From assembly GCA_963780895.1 (NCBI GenBank), contig CAWAEG010000005.1, positions 124,001 to 188,000 on the forward strand: a stretch of 64,000 nucleotides of DNA. The letters are read 5' to 3'. Position 1 is the stretch's first letter; each line of letters begins with the position of its first letter. Shown here in pieces: positions 27,626 to 36,528 of this stretch. Source of the DNA: DASQFI01 sp963780895. GTDB lineage: Bacteria > Acidobacteriota > Vicinamibacteria > Vicinamibacterales > SCN-69-37. The position numbers and the translations under genes were made by a program. The notes below the pieces were generated by a model that saw only the letters and a program-made list of their open reading frames with translations, ran no database searches and was not told the origin of the DNA.

Positions 27626-29227
27626 ATGCCGAGAGACTTCGACGCGCTCATTCGAGCGAAGTACGACGTGCTCGTGATTGGCGGCGGGATCCATGGACTC
27701 TTCGCGGCGTACGACGCCGCCACGCGAGGGCTCTCGGTCGCCCTCGTCGATCGGTCGGACTTCGGGAGCGGACTCTCGTTCAACCATCAGCGGACACTCC
27801 ATGGCGGCCTGCGCGCGATGCAGACCGTCAGCCTCCGGAAGGTGCGCCAACAGATCGCCGAGCGCCGTACGTGGGCGCGGATCGCGCCGCACCTGCTGCG
27901 GCCGTTGCCGTTCCTCGTTGCCACGTCCGGCTGGACGAAGCGATCGCGGACCGCCGTGCGTCTGGGGTTCGCGCTCTATGACATCGTCGGCCGCAAGCGC
28001 AACGCCGGCGTCTCGCCGGAGTTGCACCTGCCGAGGGCGAAGCTGGAGTCCGCGGCGGCGACGAAGAGACTGTTTCTCGGCGTGAACGAGCGCGGCCTGT
28101 CGGGCGGCGCGGTCTGGTACGACTATCAGATCCTCCATCCGGATCGGCTGACCTGGACCGTCGCGCTCGCCGCGCGCGAGGCGGGCGCCCGGCTCATGAA
28201 CTACGTGGAGGCGCTGGGCCCAGGTGACTCCGGCGGCGTCCGCGTGCGCGATCTCGTCACCGGAAACGACGCCATCCTCGATGCGAAAGCGATCATCGTC
28301 GCCACCGGGAGCAACGTGGGAGCCGTCCTTGCGTCGTTCGGCGTGCAGAGCGCGCCGCCGCTCCTCCGGGCGATGAACATGCTGCTCGATCGGCCCGCAC
28401 GCGACATCGCGACGGCGGCGCCCGATTCGTCGGGACGCATGCTCACGGCGGTTCCGTCGCAGGGCTACGTGCTGGTCGGCACGCACCAGTCCCAGGAGCC
28501 CGTGAACGGCCACGAGGACCGACCGCCCGAGCATGCGATCGACGCGTTTCTCGCCGACGCAAACACGGCATTCCCACGGCTCAGCGCGAAGCGGCAGGAC
28601 ATCCGGTTGCTCCACTACGGGCTCGTGCCGGCGGTGACCCGTGGACGGACCGCTGACCTGCTTTCGGAGCCGGCCATCTCGCGGCACGAGGCCGGAGGGT
28701 TGAAGCTCGTTTCGCTCGTCGGCGTGAAATACACGACCGCGCGATGGGCGGCCGAGCGCGCGGTCACGCTCGCCTGCCAGATGCTGGGCGGGCATCATCG
28801 ACGGTCGCGAACCGCCGCCGAACCGCTGCCACACGCGGGGATCGCCGACGTCGAGGGCCGCCTCGTCGAGACGTTGCGGAGCCTTGGCGTGGAGCTCGAC
28901 CGCGACGTCATCGACCATCTCACCGGGTGGTACGGGACCGAGGCGTCGGACGTGGTGCGGTACGCGGCCGACCGCAATCGTCTGAATCGGATCACGCCTC
29001 AGTCACCAGTACTCACGGGTGAGATCGCGTACGCCGCCGAGCGAGCCGACGCCCTCCGATTGGCGGACGCGGTGCTCCGGCGGACGCCGCTCGGCGCCGG
29101 CGGTCATCCCGGGCAGGACGCACTCGAGCACGCGGCCGAGGTGATGTCGCAAACACTCGGCTGGTCCCACGCGGAACGGACGGAGGAAGTGGCCAATACC
29201 TCCGGGGTCTTCTTACGTAGTTCGTAA
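27626..29227 (+). CDS. glpD: FAD-dependent glycerol-3-phosphate dehydrogenase-like oxidoreductase
   Basis: Oxidises glycerol-3-phosphate to dihydroxyacetone phosphate, if orthologous to GlpD. FAD-binding motif VLVIGGGIHGLFAAYDAA with the acidic end of strand two (ALVDRSDFGSG), then FNHQRTLHGGLRAMQ, typical of GlpD/GlpO. The late HYGLVPAV and KYTTARWAAERAV stations are also of the family. A C-terminal helical domain follows (from about 430). 533 residues, normal length. The TAA stop is the first base block of the palindrome at 29227-29247. Substrate assignment is by family; the gene is not beside glycerol genes. Confidence 0.8.
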   Translation: MPRDFDALIRAKYDVLVIGGGIHGLFAAYDAATRGLSVALVDRSDFGSGLSFNHQRTLHGGLRAMQTVSLRKVRQQIAERRTWARIAPHLLRPLPFLVATSGWTKRSRTAVRLGFALYDIVGRKRNAGVSPELHLPRAKLESAAATKRLFLGVNERGLSGGAVWYDYQILHPDRLTWTVALAAREAGARLMNYVEALGPGDSGGVRVRDLVTGNDAILDAKAIIVATGSNVGAVLASFGVQSAPPLLRAMNMLLDRPARDIATAAPDSSGRMLTAVPSQGYVLVGTHQSQEPVNGHEDRPPEHAIDAFLADANTAFPRLSAKRQDIRLLHYGLVPAVTRGRTADLLSEPAISRHEAGGLKLVSLVGVKYTTARWAAERAVTLACQMLGGHHRRSRTAAEPLPHAGIADVEGRLVETLRSLGVELDRDVIDHLTGWYGTEASDVVRYAADRNRLNRITPQSPVLTGEIAYAAERADALRLADAVLRRTPLGAGGHPGQDALEHAAEVMSQTLGWSHAERTEEVANTSGVFLRSS

Positions 29228-29247
29228 AATGACCTCGGAGGTCATTT
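29227..29247. repeat. AAATGACCTC palindrome between converging genes
   Basis: Arms AAATGACCTC and GAGGTCATTT. It overlaps the TAA of the dehydrogenase-like gene on the plus strand and supplies the TGA (29242-29244) of the VWA gene on the minus strand. It may work as a bidirectional terminator hairpin. Confidence 0.8.
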
Positions 29248-31251
29248 CACCAGGAATCCGATCTCCCGAGTGACCTCGGTGGATCCGGCTACCGCCGCGA
29301 CGCGAAGCCGATAAGCACCCGGGCGCAGATCGTTCAACGGCATCGGCACATCCACGAGCCCTGGTGTCATCGGTGGCACCTGGCGGTGGATCGATCGCAT
29401 CACCGTGCCTCGATCGTCGAGGATTTCGATGCCGGTCACCGCCGCGTGGCCCAGGCTCGGGCGCCAGACGCCGTAGCAGATCCGAAGCACATCGCGCTCG
29501 GTAAAGACGCGTTCGAGCACAGGCTCGAACGGCAGCACCGCGCGTTCGACGCTCGTCATCGATACGGCCGGCCGCTTGGCATCCGCATATCCGACCACCA
29601 GCCCCGTCAACGCCACCGGTGCCTTCGAGAAGTCAGGCACATCGACCATCAGGTAGACGCTGCCACCCTGGTTCATCTTCGCGCTGTGGGCCGACGTCCG
29701 CAGTTGATACCGGCCGGGCGGCAGGTCCCACTCCGACGCGATCTGATACGTGATCTCAGGGTCCTCCCGGGAACCCGGCTTCGGCTTCAACATCACCCGC
29801 CGCTCGCGCGCGATCGCCTTGGCGACTTTGCGCTTGACGGGATCGACGGCGAGCGACGTGATCTTCAACACGTCTCGCAGCGTCCCGTCGCTCTGGACCA
29901 TCGGTCGACGCTGCACGCGAACCTGGAGCGTGACGGCCACGCGCGGGGTTCGGCTGCGCGACGGCAGCACCGTCGCGAACATCTTCAGCGGCAAATCGGT
30001 TTTCGGCAGGACGCTGGACGAGAAGCCCACCATGGGGTCCCTGTTCTTCGGCGGTTTGGTCGCCGCGCCGAGCTGATAGCCGCGCCTGAACCGCAGCGTC
30101 ACGCCGGGACGATTGACGAGGACCTGCAGCTCCCGCCACTTCCTGCCAGCCTCGTCGGGGTAGAACCCGAGCATGTAGTAGTGATCGAGGTCGTCCGCCA
30201 GCCGGGCGAGTCCTTCGCTGAAACGCGCGCGGTCGAGAACCGCGAAGCCGCCGGATCCGCGCGCGATTTCGGACAGGAAAATCTCGGCCCGGTTGGTCGG
30301 GTGATCCCAACGGAGCCCGGCAGTCAGGGTTCCCGGCTCGCGTTCCGGGCGACCGGGCATCGTCACCAGATCGTCAGTCAGCCGGCCAGAGTCGATCGGC
30401 ACGGCCGCCGCCCGCGTGCTGATCGCGTACGTCGCGACGTTGGCGCGGCGCATGGCCTCCATCATGTCGAGCAGCGCGGCGTCGTCGAACGCCTGCCTGA
30501 TCGGCTCAGGCGCCGTTTCGTCGCGCACCAGAGCCGGAGGCGCTGGTCGCATCTGCATCGTGTCGAACATGTCGCCGACGTCGATCGGGAGCCCTGGAGA
30601 AATCAGAATGAACGCCTTTCGCCGGTCCGCCTCCACGCCGAGCATCCTCGCGACGTCGGCCAGCGTCTTGAACAGCGCGTGGTCGTCCCAGAAGCCGGCA
30701 TCGCCGACGCCTCCGCCGCCCATCCGCGGATCGCGGCGCTGTCCCTCGAACTTTTCGACCGCCTGGAAGATCTCGGCGCGATCGTCGGTCACTTCCTGAC
30801 CCGCGTAACCGCTCGTGAAGACAAGGCCCAGCGACGCCTTCGGGCCGATCTCGGCAATCACCTGGCGGACGAGCGCGCGCACCATGGTCGACTGCCCCGG
30901 CGAGATGTGCAGATCGTCCACGGCGATGACGACGATCCGGCTGGCCTGGGCGAGGGAGTTATCGGCGACGTCGAGCCGCAGGTCGAGTGGAAAGACGGGC
31001 TCGTCGGCCGGGTGTTCGTGATGCGCTTCGTAGAACGTGGCGACGCGCTGCGGCCGTTTCTGATCGAGGATCGTGAAATCGTCGCGCGTCAGGCCGCGGA
31101 CCGGACGCCCGGCCTCGTCGAGCGCGACGACGTCCACCTGCACGAGCTCGACGCCGCCCCGGAAGACCGGCTGCTGAGGAGCCCGGGCCTCCGGCCACGC
31201 CGCGAGAGACACGGCCAGCCCGCCGAACAGGACAGACCGAACGGCACGCAC
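29242..31251 (-). CDS. Acidobacterial-type VWA-domain protein, secreted
   Basis: 669 residues with a signal peptide (VLFGGLAVSLAAWPEARA). The region from about 30 to 310 has the fold pattern of the VWA-related family common in Acidobacteriota: an N-terminal segment VELVQVDVVALDEAGRPVRGL, DFTILDQKRPQRVATFYEA, and a Rossmann-like core RIVVIAVDDLHISPGQS. The usual DxSxS metal site is replaced by DDLHIS, so metal binding is doubtful. A C-terminal beta-sandwich-rich part (from about 400) suggests binding or adhesion. The role is unknown. It lies beside the ADOP permease but on a separate unit, with a 32-base gap. Confidence 0.8.
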   Translation of the reverse strand: MRAVRSVLFGGLAVSLAAWPEARAPQQPVFRGGVELVQVDVVALDEAGRPVRGLTRDDFTILDQKRPQRVATFYEAHHEHPADEPVFPLDLRLDVADNSLAQASRIVVIAVDDLHISPGQSTMVRALVRQVIAEIGPKASLGLVFTSGYAGQEVTDDRAEIFQAVEKFEGQRRDPRMGGGGVGDAGFWDDHALFKTLADVARMLGVEADRRKAFILISPGLPIDVGDMFDTMQMRPAPPALVRDETAPEPIRQAFDDAALLDMMEAMRRANVATYAISTRAAAVPIDSGRLTDDLVTMPGRPEREPGTLTAGLRWDHPTNRAEIFLSEIARGSGGFAVLDRARFSEGLARLADDLDHYYMLGFYPDEAGRKWRELQVLVNRPGVTLRFRRGYQLGAATKPPKNRDPMVGFSSSVLPKTDLPLKMFATVLPSRSRTPRVAVTLQVRVQRRPMVQSDGTLRDVLKITSLAVDPVKRKVAKAIARERRVMLKPKPGSREDPEITYQIASEWDLPPGRYQLRTSAHSAKMNQGGSVYLMVDVPDFSKAPVALTGLVVGYADAKRPAVSMTSVERAVLPFEPVLERVFTERDVLRICYGVWRPSLGHAAVTGIEILDDRGTVMRSIHRQVPPMTPGLVDVPMPLNDLRPGAYRLRVAAVAGSTEVTREIGFLVK

Positions 31252-31283
31252 TGGATTGGACTCCTTCGCGCTGGGCCCGTTGA

Positions 31284-33722
31284 TTATAGCGTTCGTAACG
31301 CTGCGAGCGGATCGAGACGGCTCGCACGAACGGCCGGCACGAGGGCCGCGACGAGCGTGACCAGCACGAGCAGGAGCGCCACACCGCCGAACGTCGCGGG
31401 GTCTGTCGCGCTGATCCCATACAGGAGCGCGTCGAGAAACCGTGTCAGCAGGAACGCCAGCGTCATCCCGATGACCGCTCCGGCGCCAGTCCAGATCATC
31501 GCCTGACGCACGACCATCAAGGTCACCGCGCCCGGTGTCGCTCCGAGTGCGACACGAAGACCGATCTCGCGCGTGCGCGTGCGCACGACGAACGACAGTA
31601 CGCCGTAAATCCCGAGCGCGGCGAGTGCGAGGGCCAGGATTCCGAGCGCGGCGAGCAAGTCGCCAGCGATCCGCGCCGGCAGCAGAGAGATTGACGTGGC
31701 GTCCACGAGCGACGACACGTTGAAGACGGCCAGGCCGGGGTCCAGCGCGCGAACTTCCTGTGTGATTGCGGGCAGCACGGAAGCGGGCATGCCGGCGGAC
31801 CGCACGAGCATCGTGGGCCGCGGTGTGTACGCCTGCGCGAACGGGCGATAGAGGAACGGCCTCTCGGCTTCGCCGACCGTCACATATTTGCTGTCGGCAA
31901 CGACGCCGACGATCTCGATGAGCTCGCGGGCGTTCGCGCCGGCCCCGAATGGGCGCAGGCGCTGGCCCAGACCACTCTTTCCAGGCCAGAAACGCCGGGC
32001 GAGCGTTTCGTTGACGATCGCAACGCGCGGCGCGGCTACGTCATCGCGCTCAGTGAAGTCGCGGCCGGCGACCATGGCAATTCCCAGCGTTCTGAAGTGC
32101 CCCGGCCCGACCGCGTTCGTATAAATCTGTGGTGTCGGCGGGGGTTGTCCCGGCGCAGGGTCGACATCGCCATCGCGGAGCAAGTCGGTCGTCCTGTTCG
32201 AAAGCGTGACCGGCACGATGTCGACGACGTTCGCCGATACGACGCCGGGTACGCCGTCCAGACGTTCGGCAAGCGCGCGGACGAATTCGCGACCGCGCGC
32301 CGCCGAATAGCCGCGGGTCTCGAGATCGATCGACGCGACCAGAACCTGCGCAGCATCGAAACCGGGATCGACGGACCGCACGTTGTCATTGCTGCGAACG
32401 AACAGTCCCGCGGCCACGAGCAGCAGCACCGACATCGAGACCTGCGCGACCAGGAATACCGAGCGCAGGCGGCCGTGGCGCGGCCCATTTCCGCCGACGC
32501 CCTTGACCGCGCGCACCAGATCGATTCTCGACGCGCTCAACGCCGGCATCAGACCAAACGCAAGGGTCGCCGCCACGGCCGCGATCGACGTGAACGCCAG
32601 CACGCGCACGTCGAGCGACAGGTCGAGCGCAAGCGGGAACGGCGTCGGAAGCTGCACCGCCATCAAGAGCTGCGTGCTCCAGAACGCGATAGCGAGCCCA
32701 CCGGCGGCACCGGCAAGCGACACCAACAAGTTCTCGGTGAGCAATTGACGAATCAGCCGTTTTCGGCCGGCGCCAAGCGATTGCCGGATCGCCAGTTCTG
32801 CTTCCCGACCGGCAGCCCGCGCCAGGACGAGATTCGCCACGTTGACGCAGACGATGAGCAGCACGAGCACGACGAGCGTCATCAGCACGGAGAGGAAAAC
32901 CATGACCGCTGGCGCGATCTCGGGATGCAGCACCGCGCTGCCATGGACCGTGACCGCCTGACCCTGACCGGGTTGGCCGGCAGATGCCCGGAGCTGCCGG
33001 CCAATCGTGTCGAGGTCGGCCTGCGCGTGGTGTCGATCGACGGTCGGTTTCAGGCGCCCCACCATGTGGAGGCTGAGCGTGTCGAGCCGCGTGGCCGCAT
33101 CGAGCGCCGGTCGCAGCCGGACGTCTGCAGCCAGCGGGACCCAGAGATCGACGGCGAGCGGCGTCATCAACCCCGTGAACCCCTCGGCCCCGACGCCGAC
33201 GATCGTGAACGGCTGGTCGTTGAGCGCAATCGTCCGGCCGATGACGTCCGGTGACGCCGTGAAACGCCGCTTCCAGAAGCCATGCGACAGGACGGCAGCA
33301 GGAGGGGCGTCAGTGCGATCGTCGGATGGCGCCAGCAGACGTCCGCGTGCGGGCGCGACGCCCAGGACCGGGAAATAGTCACCGCTCACGATCTGTCCGA
33401 ATATCGCCTCCGTCTCGGCGTCGATCCGGATCCCAAATGATTGGATCTGAAAGGCTGCCAACCCCGCGAGGGTCGAATTCCGTTCCCGGTCCTCGAGATA
33501 GGAGCGATACGGGGTATTCGAGTGCTGGTTGGAGTACACCCGGACGATGGTTTCCGGGTCCGACACCGGCAACGGCCGCAGGAAGAACGCGTTCGCAAGG
33601 CTGAAGACCGTGGCCGTGACGCCAATGCCCAGCGCGAGCACGGTGACAGCCGTCAGCGTAAAACCCGGCGTCCGGAGGAGCGTCCGAACGCCGTAACGAA
33701 TGTCCTGCAGAAGAATCCGCAT
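31284..33722 (-). CDS. MacB/FtsX-type permease of the acidobacterial duplicated (ADOP) family
   Basis: 812 residues. It starts with DIRYGVRTLLRTPGFTLTAV and a first membrane helix (about 20-43), then a periplasmic MacB core (about 50-270, FQIQSFGIRIDAETEAIFGQ), three membrane helices with LVLARAAGREAELAIRQSLGAG in the middle, and a second full FtsX module (about 420-812) ending with a three-helix block. This internal duplication with no ATPase of its own is the hallmark of the orphan permeases of acidobacteria. The ABC ATPase is not next to it. It may export peptides, lipids or drugs, or act as a sensor. The next gene downstream is the VWA protein. Confidence 0.9.
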   Translation of the reverse strand: MRILLQDIRYGVRTLLRTPGFTLTAVTVLALGIGVTATVFSLANAFFLRPLPVSDPETIVRVYSNQHSNTPYRSYLEDRERNSTLAGLAAFQIQSFGIRIDAETEAIFGQIVSGDYFPVLGVAPARGRLLAPSDDRTDAPPAAVLSHGFWKRRFTASPDVIGRTIALNDQPFTIVGVGAEGFTGLMTPLAVDLWVPLAADVRLRPALDAATRLDTLSLHMVGRLKPTVDRHHAQADLDTIGRQLRASAGQPGQGQAVTVHGSAVLHPEIAPAVMVFLSVLMTLVVLVLLIVCVNVANLVLARAAGREAELAIRQSLGAGRKRLIRQLLTENLLVSLAGAAGGLAIAFWSTQLLMAVQLPTPFPLALDLSLDVRVLAFTSIAAVAATLAFGLMPALSASRIDLVRAVKGVGGNGPRHGRLRSVFLVAQVSMSVLLLVAAGLFVRSNDNVRSVDPGFDAAQVLVASIDLETRGYSAARGREFVRALAERLDGVPGVVSANVVDIVPVTLSNRTTDLLRDGDVDPAPGQPPPTPQIYTNAVGPGHFRTLGIAMVAGRDFTERDDVAAPRVAIVNETLARRFWPGKSGLGQRLRPFGAGANARELIEIVGVVADSKYVTVGEAERPFLYRPFAQAYTPRPTMLVRSAGMPASVLPAITQEVRALDPGLAVFNVSSLVDATSISLLPARIAGDLLAALGILALALAALGIYGVLSFVVRTRTREIGLRVALGATPGAVTLMVVRQAMIWTGAGAVIGMTLAFLLTRFLDALLYGISATDPATFGGVALLLVLVTLVAALVPAVRASRLDPLAALRTL

Positions 33723-33740
33723 GACTCCGTTACGTAGAGA

Positions 33741-33793
33741 AATGACCTCGGGTTTCGTTTTACGAAAACCGTAAAACGAAACCCGAGGTCATT
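33741..33793. repeat. Long hairpin of the CCTCGGGTTTCGTTTT family
   Basis: 23-bp perfect arms starting AATGACCTCGGGTTTCG and a 7-base loop (GAAAACC). The TGA of the minus-strand gene at 33789 is inside the right arm. It lies just upstream of the ADOP start. The arm begins with the same AATGACCTC as the short palindromes, so the two forms are related. Confidence 0.8.
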
Positions 33794-34643
33794 GCACCGT
33801 AAACGCCTTGAACACCCAGGTGATCCCGCCCGTGAAGCCCCAGGTCGGGTCGCGCTCGGTGACGCCGATGATAAGCGCGCCGTCGCCGCGGACCGGGCCG
33901 TGTGTGAAGCGCGCGCCAACGCGCATCAGGGCTCGGCTGTCCGTGCCGGGGGGCGGCGTTCCCTCTCGAGTGCTCCAACGGCCGTTGATCTCGCCCACGA
34001 TCTCGACACCTGACCCAACGGCGCGCGCCACCGACCCGCCGTAGGTGAGCACGTCATTCTGGCGATCGCCGCGCGTCGGGTCGCCCAGAATCCCGATTCC
34101 GAAGTTGCCGACGACGCGGACGGACTGAACCGTCTTCGCAATCGAGAGACCGAAGTTGAAGTCGGTCGTGTCGAGGCCAAGACCGCTTTCGTTCGAGGCG
34201 GTCGGGAGCCGCGTCGCGAACCGCACCGCCATCGCCGGCCGCTGAAAGGTCTCGGACATGAAACGCACCTTCGTTCCGACGGTGAAGTCAACGAAGTCGC
34301 TCGTGGTATCGCCGGTGAAGTCGAGCATGCCGGCCAGCGGCGCGAACCGGTCGAAGGTCTCGACGATGAGCCGGTTCCGGAGCCCGCCGTCGATCTGGAC
34401 TTCGGCAATTGAACCCACACCAATGCTCAAGCCGAACGTCCCGATTTTCCAAAGCCGGCCGGTCAAACCCGATACCGGAAAATAGGCGTCGTCCAGGAAG
34501 TCGAGGCCCGCCTCGAACAGAATGTTGCCAGCCGGGACCGTTTCCGGGTCCTCGGTGACGAGCGGACGCGACTGCGCCCACGCGGGCGTGCCCGCGCCGA
34601 GCACGGTCAGCGACGCGACGATGCCAATCACGAGTCTCTTCAC
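33789..34643 (-). CDS. Outer-membrane beta-barrel protein, transporter-like
   Basis: 284 residues. Signal peptide VIGIVASLTVLGAGTPAWA with cleavage before QSRPLVTEDPETVPAG. The mature part is beta-rich with alternating hydrophobic residues and aromatic turns (GTFGLSIGVGSIAEVQIDGG, MAVRFATRLPTASN, RVVGNFGIGILGDP) and ends in a C-terminal strand GGITWVFKAFTVQ, as in barrels of the Phenol_MetA_deg / OMPP1 type. It probably sits in the outer membrane; ligand unknown. It is separated from dtd by 16 bases and shares its strand. Confidence 0.7.
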   Translation of the reverse strand: MKRLVIGIVASLTVLGAGTPAWAQSRPLVTEDPETVPAGNILFEAGLDFLDDAYFPVSGLTGRLWKIGTFGLSIGVGSIAEVQIDGGLRNRLIVETFDRFAPLAGMLDFTGDTTSDFVDFTVGTKVRFMSETFQRPAMAVRFATRLPTASNESGLGLDTTDFNFGLSIAKTVQSVRVVGNFGIGILGDPTRGDRQNDVLTYGGSVARAVGSGVEIVGEINGRWSTREGTPPPGTDSRALMRVGARFTHGPVRGDGALIIGVTERDPTWGFTGGITWVFKAFTVQ

Positions 34644-34659
34644 GTAGATCTCCTTCCGT

Positions 34660-35109
34660 CTAAAACAGGCGCCGGCTGTCGAGCAGGATGGTGACCGGAC
34701 CGTCGTTCACGAGATCGATGTGCATGTGCGCCTGAAAGACGCCGGTCTCGACGTGCAGACCGGATCCGCGCAGGCGGGCGACCACATCTTCGTACGCCGA
34801 CTTCGCGATCTCGGGCGCGGCCGCGCCGTCGAAGCCCGGCCGGCGGCCCCTGCGCACGTCGGCGAGCAGCGTGAATTGCGAAATCACCAGCACGCCGCCG
34901 CCCACCTCCACGACCGATCGATTCATGCGTCCCTGGTCATCGGCGAAGATGCGCAACTCCCGGATCTTGGACGCCGTGTAGTCGATATCGGCCGCTTCAT
35001 CGCCGCTCGCCACCCCGACGAACACGAGCAGACCGCCTCCGATTTGCCCGACGACGCGTCCGTCGACCGAGACGGACGCGCGCGACACGCGTTGGATGAC
35101 GGAGCGCAT
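34660..35109 (-). CDS. dtd: D-aminoacyl-tRNA deacylase
   Basis: Removes D-amino acids (and glycine) from mischarged tRNAs. 149 residues, normal for the family. It starts MRSVIQRVSRASVSV, and carries the two cross-subunit motifs SQFTLLADVRRG and NDGPVTILL, the latter being the GP-cis-proline motif NxGPVT in slightly varied form. It works as a homodimer in the cytoplasm. It is followed by the barrel protein on the same strand. Confidence 0.95.
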   Translation of the reverse strand: MRSVIQRVSRASVSVDGRVVGQIGGGLLVFVGVASGDEAADIDYTASKIRELRIFADDQGRMNRSVVEVGGGVLVISQFTLLADVRRGRRPGFDGAAAPEIAKSAYEDVVARLRGSGLHVETGVFQAHMHIDLVNDGPVTILLDSRRLF

Positions 35110-35111
35110 GG

Positions 35112-35218
35112 GGGTCTGAGGACCTGCAACCTAGAACTCAGAACGTAGACCTTAGAACTCCGAACTGGAAATTCGGACCAGTAACCTGGTCACGCCCGAG
35201 GTTCCACGTTCTCAGGTC
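35112..35218. repeat. Degenerate AACTTGGAACT-type repeats between dtd and ttcA
   Basis: Loosely repeated AGAACTNNGAAC / TTCCAAGTTCC words fill the gap and run into the 3' end of ttcA, where they encode the last residues. They resemble the simple GGAACT repeats of other intergenic regions of this kind of genome. Confidence 0.45.
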
Positions 35219-36002
35219 TCAGTTCCAAGTTCCAAGTTTCCTCCGCCACCGGGTTGAGCCGGGTGTCGAGCAAGTGACTGGGGACGACGTGGCCGAGCGC
35301 TTTGATCATCGAGTGCTTGATGTCCGGATGTTCGACCTCGAACTCCGCGATGAGCCGCTTGATACGCTGCCGCTTGAGGCTGAGATCGCCGCACGCCGGA
35401 CAGCAGCACCCGATCACCGGCAGGCCCGACTCCTGCGCGTAGGCGCGGGCTTCGGCTTCCGTCACGTACACCAGCGGCCGGATGACGATGTGCCGCTTGT
35501 TGTCCGAGACGAGGCGGGCCGGCATCGCTTTGAGCGACCCCTGGAAAAACAGGTTCAGCAGGACGGTCTCGATGAAATCGTCCAGGTGATGGCCGAGCGC
35601 GATCTTCGTCGCGCCCACCTCTGTGGCCAGCCGGTACAGCACGCCGCGCCTGAGCCGCGCGCACAACGAACACGGCGTGTCCCCGTCGTCGAGGATGTCG
35701 TCCATCACGGCGCCAATCGTCGTGTGCTCGACCCGGCATTCCCATTGCCGTTCGGCGCAGGCACTCGTCACGAGGTCGTGCCGGAACGCGGTGTAGCCGG
35801 AGTTGACGTTGACGGCGACGATCGAGAAGTCGATGGGCGCGCGCCGGCGGAGGACGTCCAGGATCTGGATGAGCGCCCAGCTGTCCTTGCCGCCCGACAA
35901 GCCCACCATCACGCGGTCGCCGTGCTCAATCAGCCCGAATTCGGTGATGGCACGCGTGACCTTCTTCGCGAGGCGGGTTTCGAGCGGGGAACGGTACGAC
36001 AT
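35190..36002 (-). CDS. ttcA: TtcA-like tRNA 2-thiocytidine biosynthesis protein
   Basis: Iron-sulfur tRNA thiolase that modifies cytidine 32. PP-loop SGGKDSWAL at 35-43; cysteine pairs CSLCARLRR and GCCCPACGD supply the cluster; and IALGHHLDDFIETVLLN is the conserved ATP-site station. 270 residues. The last 20 or so residues (TWNLELRPENVEPRA) are encoded by the degenerate GGAACT repeat and lie beyond the conserved domain, so the natural C-terminus may be shorter. The start abuts the long inverted repeat at 36004-36141 and has no clear ribosome-binding site. Confidence 0.9.
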   Translation of the reverse strand: MSYRSPLETRLAKKVTRAITEFGLIEHGDRVMVGLSGGKDSWALIQILDVLRRRAPIDFSIVAVNVNSGYTAFRHDLVTSACAERQWECRVEHTTIGAVMDDILDDGDTPCSLCARLRRGVLYRLATEVGATKIALGHHLDDFIETVLLNLFFQGSLKAMPARLVSDNKRHIVIRPLVYVTEAEARAYAQESGLPVIGCCCPACGDLSLKRQRIKRLIAEFEVEHPDIKHSMIKALGHVVPSHLLDTRLNPVAEETWNLELRPENVEPRA

Positions 36003-36003
36003 C

Positions 36004-36141
36004 GGGGACGGGTTAGTTTTCCACAGATTGGCTGGGATCGGGGACAGGTGAGACCGGGTTAGCGTCCGCGGCGGAGGTAGCGCTAACCTGGTCTCACCTG
36101 TCCCCGATCCCAGCCAATCTGTGGAAAACTAACCCGTCCCC
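36004..36141. repeat. Long inverted repeat with 61-base arms
   Basis: Arms 36004-36064 and 36081-36141, one mismatch in 61 bases, with a 16-base loop. The arms hold GGGGACGGGTTAGTTTTCC and GGGGACAGGTGAGACC. The right arm contains the stop codon of the DCC-family gene (36129); the left arm ends 2 bases from the ttcA start. This is the structure of a REP/BIME-type mobile palindrome. Confidence 0.9.
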
Positions 36142-36527
36142 AGAAACCTGTCCCGTATCTCCTTCGTCGGAACCATGCAGGTATCGCGCTTGCCGAACCA
36201 CCCGTACCGATAACGCGCGATCACGTCGTAGACCCAGTCACGGAGAGGCCGCGGGACGGCCATGAACACCCAGAGAATCGGCCAGGGAAATCGCAAGCGT
36301 CGCGCGATGCGCAGGGCCGCCGTCGACCGCACGTAGAGGCGCCCATCGTCCACGAGGACGATGCTGTCCGGCATCGCGAGTGGGCCCGCAGTTCCCCCGA
36401 TCAGCGTCGTCGCGGTCTCGGACTGCAGAGGGGCGAACTGAAAGTGCTTGCGCGGATCACGCTCGATGACGAACCTCACCGAACCGTTGCAGAGGTTGCA
36501 GACGCCGTCGAAGAGGACGACCGGCAC
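36129..36527 (-). CDS. DCC-family (DUF393) thiol-disulfide oxidoreductase-like protein
   Basis: 132 residues. It starts VVLFDGVCNLCNGSVRFV; the DGVCNLC motif with CxxC is the signature of the family, and ALRIARRLRFPWPILWVFMAVP gives a hydrophobic helix typical of these proteins. The reaction is unknown; a redox role is inferred. The start is GTG at 36525-36527, two bases after the stop of the GT4 gene upstream. The last codons FLGTG and the stop lie in the long inverted repeat, so the original 3' end may have differed. Confidence 0.85.
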   Translation of the reverse strand: MPVVLFDGVCNLCNGSVRFVIERDPRKHFQFAPLQSETATTLIGGTAGPLAMPDSIVLVDDGRLYVRSTAALRIARRLRFPWPILWVFMAVPRPLRDWVYDVIARYRYGWFGKRDTCMVPTKEIRDRFLGTG

Positions 36528-36528
36528 G

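Noticed and set aside
29242..33722. VWA protein and ADOP permease as one transport system
   Set aside because: They are adjacent on one strand but neither sequence carries a partner motif and the ATPase is missing; adjacency alone does not support it.
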